A stretch of 5,883 bases of DNA from Geobacter sp. UBA6802 (GCA_002452325.1 DKFG01000015.1:931-6813); one strand, 5' to 3'; shown: positions 1 to 5,823, numbered from the stretch's first letter. Numbers and translations are program-made. The notes: a model not told the origin generated them from the letters alone.

Positions 1-20
1 GAGTCCGCGCTGGGGAGCCA
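1..20 (+). tRNA. 3' end of a tRNA gene, probably tRNA-Asn (partial)
   Basis: The first 20 bases read as the 3' end of a tRNA. Bases 1-4 (GAGT) fit the end of a TTCGAGT T-loop. Bases 5-9 (CCGCG) form the 3' side of the T-stem, beginning with the invariant C61. Bases 10-16 (CTGGGGA) form the 3' acceptor strand, 17 is a G discriminator, and 18-20 is an encoded CCA. The implied 5' acceptor strand is TCCCCAG. A G discriminator with an acceptor of this kind fits bacterial tRNA-Asn, but the anticodon lies outside the window, so the identity is an inference. An intrinsic terminator follows directly, as expected for the last gene of a tRNA transcript. Confidence 0.75.
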
Positions 21-27
21 TAAAATT

Positions 28-60
28 AAAGGGGTTAGCCAAATCAGGCTAACCCCTTTT
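28..60 (+). terminator. Rho-independent terminator after the tRNA
   Basis: A perfect 13-bp stem pairs 28-40 (AAAGGGGTTAGCC) with 47-59 (GGCTAACCCCTTT) around a 6-base loop (AAATCA). It ends in a T-run and a further T-rich stretch (TTTTCGCTTTTG). It lies 7 bases past the tRNA CCA end and very probably terminates tRNA transcription. The AAA on the 5' arm could also let it act on leftward transcripts. Confidence 0.9.
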
Positions 61-207
61 CGCTTTTGTGCAATCCTTGGTGCAACCTTTGACGTTCCTG
101 CTGCTAAGAGCACCAAATTGACGTGAGATATGTCCATGCGTTTCTTTTCCCGAAAAAAGACGAATCCGTTCCCTGGAAATTCCAAACAGAGCCTCGTATT
201 GCCCTAT
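52..207 (-). other. Short open stretch next to the tRNA, possible gene remnant
   Basis: On the minus strand one frame is open for 52 codons between a TAG at 208-210 and a TAG at 49-51, the latter inside the tRNA terminator. The peptide includes FGISRERIRLFSGKE and ends in a Lys/Cys-rich tail (CTKDCTKAKRG). There is no ATG near its beginning and no ribosome binding site. A second minus-strand frame is also open over much of the interval. Position beside a tRNA and a basic C-terminal tail would fit the end of a decayed integrase, but I see no catalytic Arg/His/Tyr signature. It may be chance. Confidence 0.15.
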
Positions 208-234
208 CTAACCGTATTTTGACCAGTTAAACTT

Positions 235-264
235 GTTTGGCCTGATTGAGAGACAGGACCAAAC
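235..264. repeat. 10-bp hairpin with one bulged base
   Basis: GTTTGGCCTG (235-244) pairs with CAGG (254-257) and CCAAAC (259-264), with A258 bulged and a 9-base loop (ATTGAGAGA). Neither side carries a convincing T-run, so it is not a good intrinsic terminator. It lies 26 bases outside the left inverted repeat of the insertion sequence, in sequence without a gene. It could be the remnant of an older terminator or of another mobile element end. Confidence 0.5.
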
Positions 265-290
265 CTATAACCTCCAGACTAAAGATAAAG

Positions 291-307
291 TCAGCATTGT
301 CCGGTTA
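291..307 (+). repeat. IS terminal inverted repeat, left end
   Basis: TCAGCATTGTCCGGTTA matches the reverse complement of the right end in 16 of 17 positions; the mismatch is at the seventh base. The match stops at base 290, which sets the outer border. The last three bases are also the complement of the transposase TAA stop codon. Confidence 0.9.
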
Positions 308-1289
308 AGGACTTGCATGTGCCGGGTGTTCTGCTGAAGTAGCCGTTTTTGCATGATTATCATGTTCCGCCATCATCTGTATGATTTCGTTATGTATGGC
401 AATTCTCAGTTCTCTGACACGCTGAATACTGACTTTTTCCTTGTGCTCCTCATGGCAGTAGATGGCTAACAGCAGATAGGTAATCAAGCCACCCAATATC
501 TGCGCCATCAGGCCATTGGGACTGCGGGCAATCAGGTGGTACACCTTGAGATGCCGCTTCCACTAACCAAAGAAGATCTCAATGTCCCATCTGAGTTTGT
601 AGATGTGGGCTATCTCTTCGGCGGTGAGGTCAAAACGGTCGGTGGCTATATAGAGAACTCCTTGTTCTCCACCTTGTAGCCGACAACCCTGACCGGCTTT
701 TCAGTCTGGTTTTGTCCTTTGGCACCCAGAAGGCATTCCACATCCAGAAACACGTGGCTGTCTTCAATAACCTCACGCTCTTTCAGAACCGTCTTTCTGG
801 TGGCCTTTCTGATACGGCAGACAAAGTGCTTCTCTGCATCCTGCCACTTGTCAAAGTTCTTGTGGCACTGGTAGTACCGATCCATAACACCGGTCTGTCC
901 TGGCTGCAGAATCTTGGCAACGAAAGGGCGTTCATCAGCCTTGCCTGCAGATAGTGGTACATCTCGATCAACTGCTGCACCCCACGGGTATTCATGGCCT
1001 CAAAGAAGGCACCCCGGCTTACCCCTTCGGGTGGTGCAATATGTGCCTTGGCAAAGGCATCCTGGTCAAACACCTGCAGTAGTTCACGTCCTGACTGGTG
1101 ATCATGCAGATGGAACCAGACCAGTGAAGACAACTGGTGTTCAAAGGTAAAGGTCAATGGTCGGTTACTCCCTGACGTTAAAGGTGTCAGAGAAGGCAAC
1201 CCATTCACCAGCGGCTTGAACAGCCTGGAATAGACGACTGGCTTTCCAGAAAGACAAAAGGGCTTGAAATGGCGCGGCATATACAACAT
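305..1289 (-). pseudogene. IS4-family DDE transposase, disrupted by deletion, frameshift and nonsense codon
   Basis: Three minus-strand frames together read as one IS4-type transposase. The N-terminal part runs from an ATG at 1287-1289 to about 945. The middle part (about 945-653) contains GKADERPF and the VMDRYYQCHK segment with the second catalytic Asp. The C-terminal part (about 652-305) contains IYKLRWDIEIFFG and KRHLKVYHLIARS, carrying the YREK motif with the catalytic Glu. Lesions: (1) at about 939-950 the frame jumps from ...YHYLQ straight to GKADER, which in intact relatives, as I recall them, are about 60 residues apart, so the segment with the first catalytic Asp is gone; (2) an extra TA in TATATA at 647-652 shifts the frame; (3) a TAG at 563-565 replaces a Trp codon two residues before the Lys of YREK. 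No good ribosome binding site precedes the start, and the ATG at 1278-1280 is an alternative. No functional transposase can be made from this copy. Confidence 0.9.
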
Positions 1290-1303
1290 ATTAATATTAA
1301 TAT
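1288..1303. repeat. 16-bp perfect AT palindrome over the transposase start
   Basis: ATATTAATATTAATAT is its own reverse complement and overlaps the first candidate start codon (1287-1289) of the decayed transposase. It could be an operator or an mRNA structure occluding the start, but a pure A/T palindrome can also arise by chance. A second palindrome, CGGCGCGCCG, lies upstream at 1316-1325. Confidence 0.35.
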
Positions 1304-1433
1304 CTTACGAGGCTACGGCGCGCCGATTTTGCCCTCAATGTCAAGCAAAAAAAATGCATGATCAGGCTGTTTTTATTGATGTTTAAAAGAACAAGGCAAC
1401 TGATGTAAATTGCTCAAAATGAATGCAATTTTC

Positions 1434-1450
1434 TAACCGGACACTGCTGA
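1434..1450 (-). repeat. IS terminal inverted repeat, right end
   Basis: Read on the minus strand this is TCAGCAGTGTCCGGTTA, the partner of the left repeat with one mismatch. It lies 51 bases from the stop codon of the VWA-domain gene, so the IS inserted just downstream of that gene. Confidence 0.9.
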
Positions 1451-1501
1451 GACCATGCTGGATTATGCCAACAGGGGACTGAAGTGGGCCTGAGCCTCAC
1501 A

Positions 1502-2674
1502 TCATACCGTAAGCCGCAATTCAACCCCCCACAACGCCGGTTTCTCGCCCTCCTGAGGCAGTACCCACAGGGTAGGGAAGGTCATCTGATCAGGCACCGG
1601 GCCGATGCCGTCAGTCAGGTAGATTACGGCAGCAGGCAGGGGGTGCATGGTTTTAGCGTACTCAAAGACAGGCCTCAGGTCGGTAAAGCCACCGCCATCG
1701 TAACGCTGGGCCACAAAGGAGGCGTTGGCAAAGGTCTCAATCTGCTGGATCCGGCTGTTGGCGTATAGCACGGTGATGCTGCAGTCCCGGCCCCGGGCCA
1801 GGTTGATCAGTTCTGCTGCAAATGCCTCCCGTAGTGCCACGATGTTGGTGGAATCGCTGACATCAATCCCCACCAGCAGGTTCAGTTTACGACGTTTGCG
1901 GACACCGGGGGTCTGGTGGGAAAAACGACGGTGTTCCCGCATCCAGGTACTGCTATGGCCGGTTCTGCCAGCAGTTGCAATGAACTGGCGCAGGATCTGT
2001 CGCCAGGGGATCGGCGCCGGGTGCAGCAGGCTATCCACCACTGCCCGGATATCTGCCGGGGTTTCACCATCACTGCCCCGCAGGGCATCCTGCACCATGC
2101 TGCGCAGCATCTCTTCCGCCAGGGTCAGCGGGGTACTGTCGCTATCCTGCCAGGCCTGATGGTCATCAATGGTCTCTGCCTCGTGCAGCTGCTGCCCGGA
2201 ACCAGAACCATCAATCCCGCTGCTGGCCTGTTCAGCCCTGCCTGCGCCGCTGCCTTCCAGGTTGCCCAGGTCAAAGGGGGACACGATCAGGTCGTAGTAT
2301 TCCTCGGCAGACAGGCCTGTTTCCATCCTGAAGTTCTGGGGGTACAGAGCCCCAGCGGGCAGGCCGTCAATACCTGGGTTGATGGCCAGATCGCAGGCCA
2401 CGTCCCAATCATGGAGAGTACGCTCACGACGACGCAGTGGATGCAGGTGGAGCAGGTGCTTGAGCAGGTGCTCCAGCAGCGCTTCCTGTTCTGGCGGGGT
2501 AAAGCTGCTGAAGGAGGCGTCGTTAACCGACAGGATCGGTATGCCGTCCCGGACGGTGATGGCAACGGACCGGTCACCGCCTTGCAACGGGGCACGCCGC
2601 AGTTGCAGCAGCAGGTGTCCGTAGAACGGTTTCTGTTTCAGGAGGCGGATGATGCTGTTCTCAAGGCTGCGCAT
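1502..2674 (-). CDS. DUF2201-like metallopeptidase-like and VWA-like domain protein (COG3864 type)
   Basis: This 390-residue soluble protein has no signal peptide or membrane segment. Residues about 10-130 resemble the putative metallopeptidase domain of DUF2201 proteins: a His-rich helix at 66-79 (LLEHLLKHLLHLHP), then HPLRRRER and WDVACDLAINPGIDGLP. Residues about 135-185 are a Gly/Ser/Gln/Asp-rich linker. Residues about 262-390 form a VWA-like domain with a MIDAS-type metal site: DVSDS (D271, S273, S275), T331/D332 in GGGFTDL, and D355 in YLTDG. In the family the His-rich helix normally carries HExxH; here H69, H73 and H78 are in place but the Glu position is Leu70. Relatives usually sit beside a MoxR-type AAA+ ATPase and are thought to act with it as a chaperone or metal-insertion pair; none is in this window. 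The ATG at 2674 is the most upstream start, because an in-frame TGA lies at 2708-2710. There is no clear Shine-Dalgarno sequence. No obvious terminator lies between its stop and the IS. Molecular role unknown. Confidence 0.85.
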   Translation of the reverse strand: MRSLENSIIRLLKQKPFYGHLLLQLRRAPLQGGDRSVAITVRDGIPILSVNDASFSSFTPPEQEALLEHLLKHLLHLHPLRRRERTLHDWDVACDLAINPGIDGLPAGALYPQNFRMETGLSAEEYYDLIVSPFDLGNLEGSGAGRAEQASSGIDGSGSGQQLHEAETIDDHQAWQDSDSTPLTLAEEMLRSMVQDALRGSDGETPADIRAVVDSLLHPAPIPWRQILRQFIATAGRTGHSSTWMREHRRFSHQTPGVRKRRKLNLLVGIDVSDSTNIVALREAFAAELINLARGRDCSITVLYANSRIQQIETFANASFVAQRYDGGGFTDLRPVFEYAKTMHPLPAAVIYLTDGIGPVPDQMTFPTLWVLPQEGEKPALWGVELRLTV

Positions 2675-2682
2675 GGTGAGAC

Positions 2683-2711
2683 AGGGTAGCGAAAGGTGAC
2701 GGTCCTGTCAA
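2683..2711 (-). promoter_or_regulatory. Candidate sigma70 promoter for the VWA-domain gene
   Basis: On the minus strand a perfect -35 hexamer TTGACA (2711-2706) is followed, after an ideal 17-base spacer, by TACCCT (2688-2683), which keeps the T, A and final T of the -10 consensus. Only 8 bases (GTCTCACC) separate this -10 from the ATG, so transcription would begin at or within a few bases of the start codon. This agrees with the lack of a Shine-Dalgarno sequence. The weak -10 is the main doubt. Confidence 0.45.
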
Positions 2712-2746
2712 AGAGTTCAAATTACCTTTTCTGGTGGGGAACGGTA

Positions 2747-2755
2747 TGCTATACA
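2747..2755 (+). promoter_or_regulatory. Candidate extended -10 promoter for the peptidyl-prolyl isomerase gene
   Basis: TGCTATACA fits an extended -10 element (TGn followed by TATACA, 4 of 6 matches to TATAAT), 51 bases upstream of the ATG. A -35 at the right distance is poor (TTTTCT, 2727-2732). An overlapping alternative is TATGCT at 2745-2750 with TTACCT at 2722-2727. A 6-bp hairpin (2776-2781 with 2788-2793, including one G·T pair) lies in the leader, directly upstream of the ribosome binding site. Confidence 0.4.
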
Positions 2756-2794
2756 AAATAACCTAAATTTCATACCTACCGCAGTGTCGGTGGC

Positions 2795-2800
2795 AGGAGG
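2795..2800 (+). promoter_or_regulatory. Strong ribosome binding site for the isomerase gene
   Basis: AGGAGG lies 6 bases before the ATG at 2807, which fixes the start. It contrasts with the divergent VWA-domain gene, which has no recognisable site. Confidence 0.9.
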
Positions 2801-2806
2801 CGAGAG

Positions 2807-3322
2807 ATGTCAGAAGAAACCAATCCCAAAGTGCTGCTTGAAACCAGTAAGGGAAACATTACCCTTGAGCTGAATAAGGAAAAGGCACCAATCACTGTTA
2901 AAAACTTTCTGGGCTATGTGAAGGACGGCTACTATGACGGTCTGATTTTTCACCGTGTGATCAAGGATTTCATGATCCAGGGTGGTGGTATGGATGCCGA
3001 TATGCAGCAGAAAAAGACCAAATTTGCCATTAAGAACGAGGCTCAGAACGGGCTTAAAAACGTTCGTGGCAGCGTGGCCATGGCCCGTACGGCACTGGTC
3101 GATTCAGCCACCTCACAGTTCTTCATCAATACCGTGGATAACGCTTTTCTGGACAACAAAGGCAAGCGTCAGGATGATTTTGGCTACTGCGTGTTCGGTC
3201 AGGTGATTGAAGGGATGGACGTGGTGGATGAGATGCGTCAGGTCAAGACCGGCAACAAAAACGGTCATGGCGATGTGCCGCTGGAGCCGATCACCATCAT
3301 CTCTGCCAAACTGGTGGAGTAG
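2807..3322 (+). CDS. ppiB: Cyclophilin-type peptidyl-prolyl cis-trans isomerase, cytosolic
   Basis: This 171-residue protein is a single cyclophilin domain with no signal peptide, so it should act in the cytosol, catalysing cis-trans isomerisation of peptide bonds before proline and assisting folding. Family landmarks are in order: a beta-hairpin start (VLLETSKGNITLEL, 9-22), APITVKNFLGYV (27-38), then FHRVIKDFMIQGG (48-60) with the catalytic Arg50 (Arg55 of human cyclophilin A), Phe55 and Gln58. SATSQFFI (100-107) carries Gln104 and Phe106, and FGYCVFGQVIEGMDVVD (125-141) follows. The position of human Trp121 is not Trp, as is usual in bacterial forms. Length matches E. coli PpiB (164 residues). 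It is a monocistronic unit: its own promoter region upstream and a strong terminator 20 bases past the stop. Confidence 0.97.
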   Translation: MSEETNPKVLLETSKGNITLELNKEKAPITVKNFLGYVKDGYYDGLIFHRVIKDFMIQGGGMDADMQQKKTKFAIKNEAQNGLKNVRGSVAMARTALVDSATSQFFINTVDNAFLDNKGKRQDDFGYCVFGQVIEGMDVVDEMRQVKTGNKNGHGDVPLEPITIISAKLVE

Positions 3323-3342
3323 TATTGAAATAAAGGACGAAG

Positions 3343-3374
3343 AAAGGGCCGATGAGAGATCACCGGCCCTTTTT
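3343..3374 (+). terminator. Rho-independent terminator of the isomerase gene, possibly bidirectional
   Basis: AAAGGGCCG (3343-3351) pairs perfectly with CGGCCCTTT (3364-3372) around a 12-base loop, and the T-run continues to 3374 with TGTTTGT after it. It sits between two convergent genes, 30 bases past the lipoprotein stop codon on the other strand. In the leftward direction the stem is followed by a weaker T-rich tract (TTTCTTCGTCCTTTATTT), so it may serve both. Confidence 0.92.
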
Positions 3375-3404
3375 GTTTGTCGTTATGAAGCCCTGTTAAC
3401 GTGA

Positions 3405-4403
3405 TTACCAGAAAAAGCTGCTGTTATACTTTGTTTTAACCGCCAGGCCGGGCATGATCAGGCTGGAGTATTCCTCAGGTATGATGATAATGCTCCGGTC
3501 TTCCTGCAGGTCGGTGTCGGCAATGGTGACATCGGCAATTTTCTGCGTGGTCAGCCGTTCGGTCTTGCGTACCCGGTCAACCTCCTTGATATAGCGGAGC
3601 AGTTCAACGTCATCGCCCCCCTTCACCCCGTCCCGTCTGCCGATGTTGACATAGGCGATGCGGGTCCCATCGGGGCCGGTCATGGTCTTGTACAGATAGC
3701 CGAAACGGGGGAATGCCTCAATAAAAGGTCGCTTGGCCTTGCTTGTCGCGTTGGCCACTGCTTGATTAATAATCGCTGTGGCATTGCGAACCCGGCATTC
3801 ATGTCGTGCCTCTGCCGTTATGTAATTACTGACACTGCCTCTAAACGGTTCAAATGCCTGGGCAATGGAACCTGTTGAGGCGTTTATGACCCGGATGTTA
3901 ACGGTGGCAGCCCCCTTGATAGTGCAGGATGGTTTGGTGGTCGTGCATTTTCCTTTGTTGTCGCAGGTGGTCTGGCTGGGTCTAAATTCAGCCTGTGCCA
4001 CCGGGTTGGTTATGGAACCCAGCACAACATAATCAATCCCCTGGACCATGCTGGTTATTTCTGAAAAATCAGCGGCCATATCCAGTGACCAGACAAATTT
4101 TTTCTCATCAAAAAGCTTCTGGGCCTGGCTCCGCTCAACCACCTCCATGCCACAGCCTTTTGATACAATCTGGGTCAGCCCTTCCTGGGCACCAGGGCTG
4201 AGGCGGCCGCTGTATTCAAACGGTTCTCCAAGGGGCAGGATTGCCACCTTGGGCTGCTTTTTATCAATAACATGCTGGGGTGGAAGTATCTCGGCCACCG
4301 CTTGATCCATGGCGGCCTCCCGGTACTTTGCCACCTCAACCGTGTGTGAACAGCCTGCCAGGAGGGTGGCCAGACACAGCAGACAGATGATGGTTTTTAT
4401 CAT
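3405..4403 (-). CDS. CsgG/TolB-like outer-membrane lipoprotein, function unknown
   Basis: This 332-residue protein starts with a lipoprotein signal peptide: basic MIK, a hydrophobic stretch, then the lipobox LLAG with Cys18 as the lipidated residue. Ser at +2 favours outer-membrane sorting. Residues about 50-135 (PKVAILPLGE..., LTQIVSKGCGMEVVERSQAQKLFDE..., IDYVVLGSIT) follow the alpha/beta pattern of the CsgG/TolB N-terminal fold. Residues about 165-230 hold a strand-rich part (AATVNIRVINASTGSI) and a helix. Residues about 233-325 (FGYLYKTM, AYVNIGRRDGVKGGDDVELLR) resemble the small beta-barrel found at the end of some envelope CsgG-like and FlgT-like proteins. Cys147, Cys153 and Cys160 are clustered, with Cys84 and Cys203 nearby, suggesting disulphides or a metal site. 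A modest AAGGA lies 9 bases before the ATG. It follows the DUF512 gene by 46 bases with no terminator, so they probably share a transcript. No curli genes are present, so a CsgG-type secretion role is not supported here. Confidence 0.8.
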   Translation of the reverse strand: MIKTIICLLCLATLLAGCSHTVEVAKYREAAMDQAVAEILPPQHVIDKKQPKVAILPLGEPFEYSGRLSPGAQEGLTQIVSKGCGMEVVERSQAQKLFDEKKFVWSLDMAADFSEITSMVQGIDYVVLGSITNPVAQAEFRPSQTTCDNKGKCTTTKPSCTIKGAATVNIRVINASTGSIAQAFEPFRGSVSNYITAEARHECRVRNATAIINQAVANATSKAKRPFIEAFPRFGYLYKTMTGPDGTRIAYVNIGRRDGVKGGDDVELLRYIKEVDRVRKTERLTTQKIADVTIADTDLQEDRSIIIIPEEYSSLIMPGLAVKTKYNSSFFW

Positions 4404-4449
4404 GCCAGGGGATCCTTTTCTTTGTTTGTTGTTGCGTGAACGGTAAAAT

Positions 4450-5787
4450 TCAGTGGTGAGTGCCGATAACCTGCATCAGCTTTAGCTTTCTGGCTGTCAG
4501 GCTCTTCAGGGTCTTGTACAGGCCAGTAGGGGTCGGTTCAAAGGGAAGGACCGCTACCCCGAGTTCGCGGCTGAGGTCTGACGGTGTCAGATTGTCGATA
4601 AAACAGCCTTCCCCCTCTTTCAGCATAACCTCCGGGATGAGCAGGATCTGACCCAGCGGTTTGCCCTGCAGTTGGCTACTAATATCTTTACCGCTAATCA
4701 GCCCGGTGACGGTGACGCTGGTACCAAACAGCTGGTTGGGAATGGCTGCTGCCGTCAGGGAACAGCCGGTTTTTTTACCCAGATCTGCTAAAAAACTGGT
4801 GACAAAACCAACGGATGAGTGACCGGTAACCACGGTTGTCGTGATCGGCGGCAGTGGTTTCGCCCGCTTCAACACTGCGGCCGCATCCTTTAAAAACCAG
4901 GCCACCATGCCAACCCCGTTTTCCCATTGGGGCAGGTCTCCGTATTCCTTAAGTGCGGGGAAGGGATAATCGGCCTTCAGGAAGAACTCATCCGCCAATT
5001 GCAGAAAGGCCTCACCCAGCTGTTTGTTAACGGCCCGCATGCGGGGCAGCCAACTGTCCAGGAATGCTGCTGCGTAGCTACGATCAACAGGAGTCAGATC
5101 AGGAAGGCGTTGGCGATGCTCGGTCAACCCGACCGGCACCACTGCCAGGGAACGCACCGCTGGATAGAGGTTGGCCAGCTCAGTGACGGTCTGCTCCAGA
5201 ATTGCACCGTCATTGACACCGGGGCAGAGTACCACCTGGGTGTGCAGTTCTATCCGCGCCTTGGCCAGCTCTTTCAGCTGCTCAAGAATCGGGGGGATGT
5301 TGGTTCTGCCCAGCAGTTTTTCTCGTACCGTCGGATTAACGGCATGGACCGAGATATAGAGCGGCGAGAGGCGTTGTTTGATGATCCGGCGCAGCTCAGC
5401 CGGCTTCAGGTTGCTGAGGGTGACATAGGTGCCCTGCAGGAACGAGAGCCGGTAGTCTTCATCCTTGACATACAGGGGACGCCGCAACCCTTTGGGGAGT
5501 TGATGCACAAAGCAGAAGATGCAGTTGTTGCCGCAGCGCTTCGGTTCCGGCGGGGCAAAGGTCAGACCGGGCGGCTCCCCCGGGTCGGGTTCAAGCAACA
5601 CGATCCGGTTGCTGCCGTCTTCTGTTGCAATGGTCAGCTCAGCCGGGTCATCGCTGGCCAGCCAGCTGTAGTCGATCAGATCCCGCAGCCGGGTGCCGTC
5701 AATCTCCAAAAGCCGTTGACCGGGCAGCAGCCCGGCCCGGTCGGCCGGAGAGCCGGGTTCAACTGTCTCTATCAGTAATCCCTGCAT
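4450..5787 (-). CDS. PDZ, radical SAM and DUF512 domain protein
   Basis: This 445-residue cytosolic protein has three parts. Residues about 1-65 form a PDZ-like domain (GLLIETVEPGSPADRAGLLP, then GQRLLEIDGTRL). Residues about 80-260 are a radical SAM core with the cluster motif CGNNCIFC (Cys85, Cys89, Cys92; CX3CX2C), followed by YISVHAVNPTVREKLLG and LHTQVVLCPGVNDG. Residues about 215-430 are DUF512, including ADEFFLKADYPFP, TVVTGHSSVGFV, NQLFGTSVTVTGLISGKDI and LIPEVMLKEGEGCFIDNLT. This is the widespread COG1625-type architecture, found in Firmicutes, cyanobacteria and deltaproteobacteria; its reaction is not known to me. Members are often near the GTPase gene der, which is not in this window. 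An in-frame TAG at 5803-5805 with no start codon in between makes the ATG at 5787 the most upstream start. No good Shine-Dalgarno sequence precedes it. Length and motifs look complete. Confidence 0.95.
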   Translation of the reverse strand: MQGLLIETVEPGSPADRAGLLPGQRLLEIDGTRLRDLIDYSWLASDDPAELTIATEDGSNRIVLLEPDPGEPPGLTFAPPEPKRCGNNCIFCFVHQLPKGLRRPLYVKDEDYRLSFLQGTYVTLSNLKPAELRRIIKQRLSPLYISVHAVNPTVREKLLGRTNIPPILEQLKELAKARIELHTQVVLCPGVNDGAILEQTVTELANLYPAVRSLAVVPVGLTEHRQRLPDLTPVDRSYAAAFLDSWLPRMRAVNKQLGEAFLQLADEFFLKADYPFPALKEYGDLPQWENGVGMVAWFLKDAAAVLKRAKPLPPITTTVVTGHSSVGFVTSFLADLGKKTGCSLTAAAIPNQLFGTSVTVTGLISGKDISSQLQGKPLGQILLIPEVMLKEGEGCFIDNLTPSDLSRELGVAVLPFEPTPTGLYKTLKSLTARKLKLMQVIGTHH

Positions 5788-5823
5788 GGTAAACCGTTTT
5801 TTCTACTGTAAGGTAAGCAGTGG

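Larger units (their letters stand above)
291..1450 (-). mobile_element. Decayed IS4-family insertion sequence, internally deleted
   Basis: The element is bounded by matching 17-bp terminal inverted repeats at 291-307 and 1434-1450 and holds one leftward transposase reading frame, now broken. Length is 1160 bp. Adding back the roughly 180 bp that appear deleted from the transposase gives about 1.34 kb, in the usual range for IS4-family elements. The transposase stop codon (305-307) lies inside the left inverted repeat, while about 145 bp of AT-rich non-coding sequence separates its start from the right repeat. The ten bases outside each end (AAAGATAAAG and GACCATGCTG) do not match, so no target-site duplication is visible. 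The copy should be immobile by itself, though its ends could still be recognised by a related transposase elsewhere in the genome. Confidence 0.9.

Noticed and set aside
712..1150. Plus-strand open frames inside the insertion sequence
   Set aside because: They are antisense to the decayed transposase and have no start signals or recognisable protein features.
1316..1344. TTGACA on the minus strand (1344-1339) as a transposase promoter
   Set aside because: At 16-19 bases downstream there is only GC-rich sequence (the CGGCGCGCCG palindrome) and no -10 hexamer, so the match is probably chance.
1484..1500. Imperfect hairpin GTGGGC/GCCTCAC just past the VWA gene stop, considered as its terminator
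   Set aside because: The stem is short with a bulged base and has no T-run in the leftward direction.
1916..2689. Long plus-strand open frame of 257 codons opposite the VWA-domain gene
   Set aside because: It lies almost wholly antisense to a gene with clear family motifs, has no recognisable domain or ribosome binding site, and its composition is what a GC-rich gene yields on the opposite strand.
3405..4403. Lipoprotein as a true curli secretion channel (csgG)
   Set aside because: No curli subunit or accessory genes are present, and the C-terminal part and cysteine cluster differ from CsgG. Only the general fold is suggested.
4927..5778. Plus-strand open frame of 283 codons opposite the DUF512 gene
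   Set aside because: It is antisense to the radical SAM–DUF512 gene, whose cluster motif and domains are unmistakable. The antisense product shows no family features.
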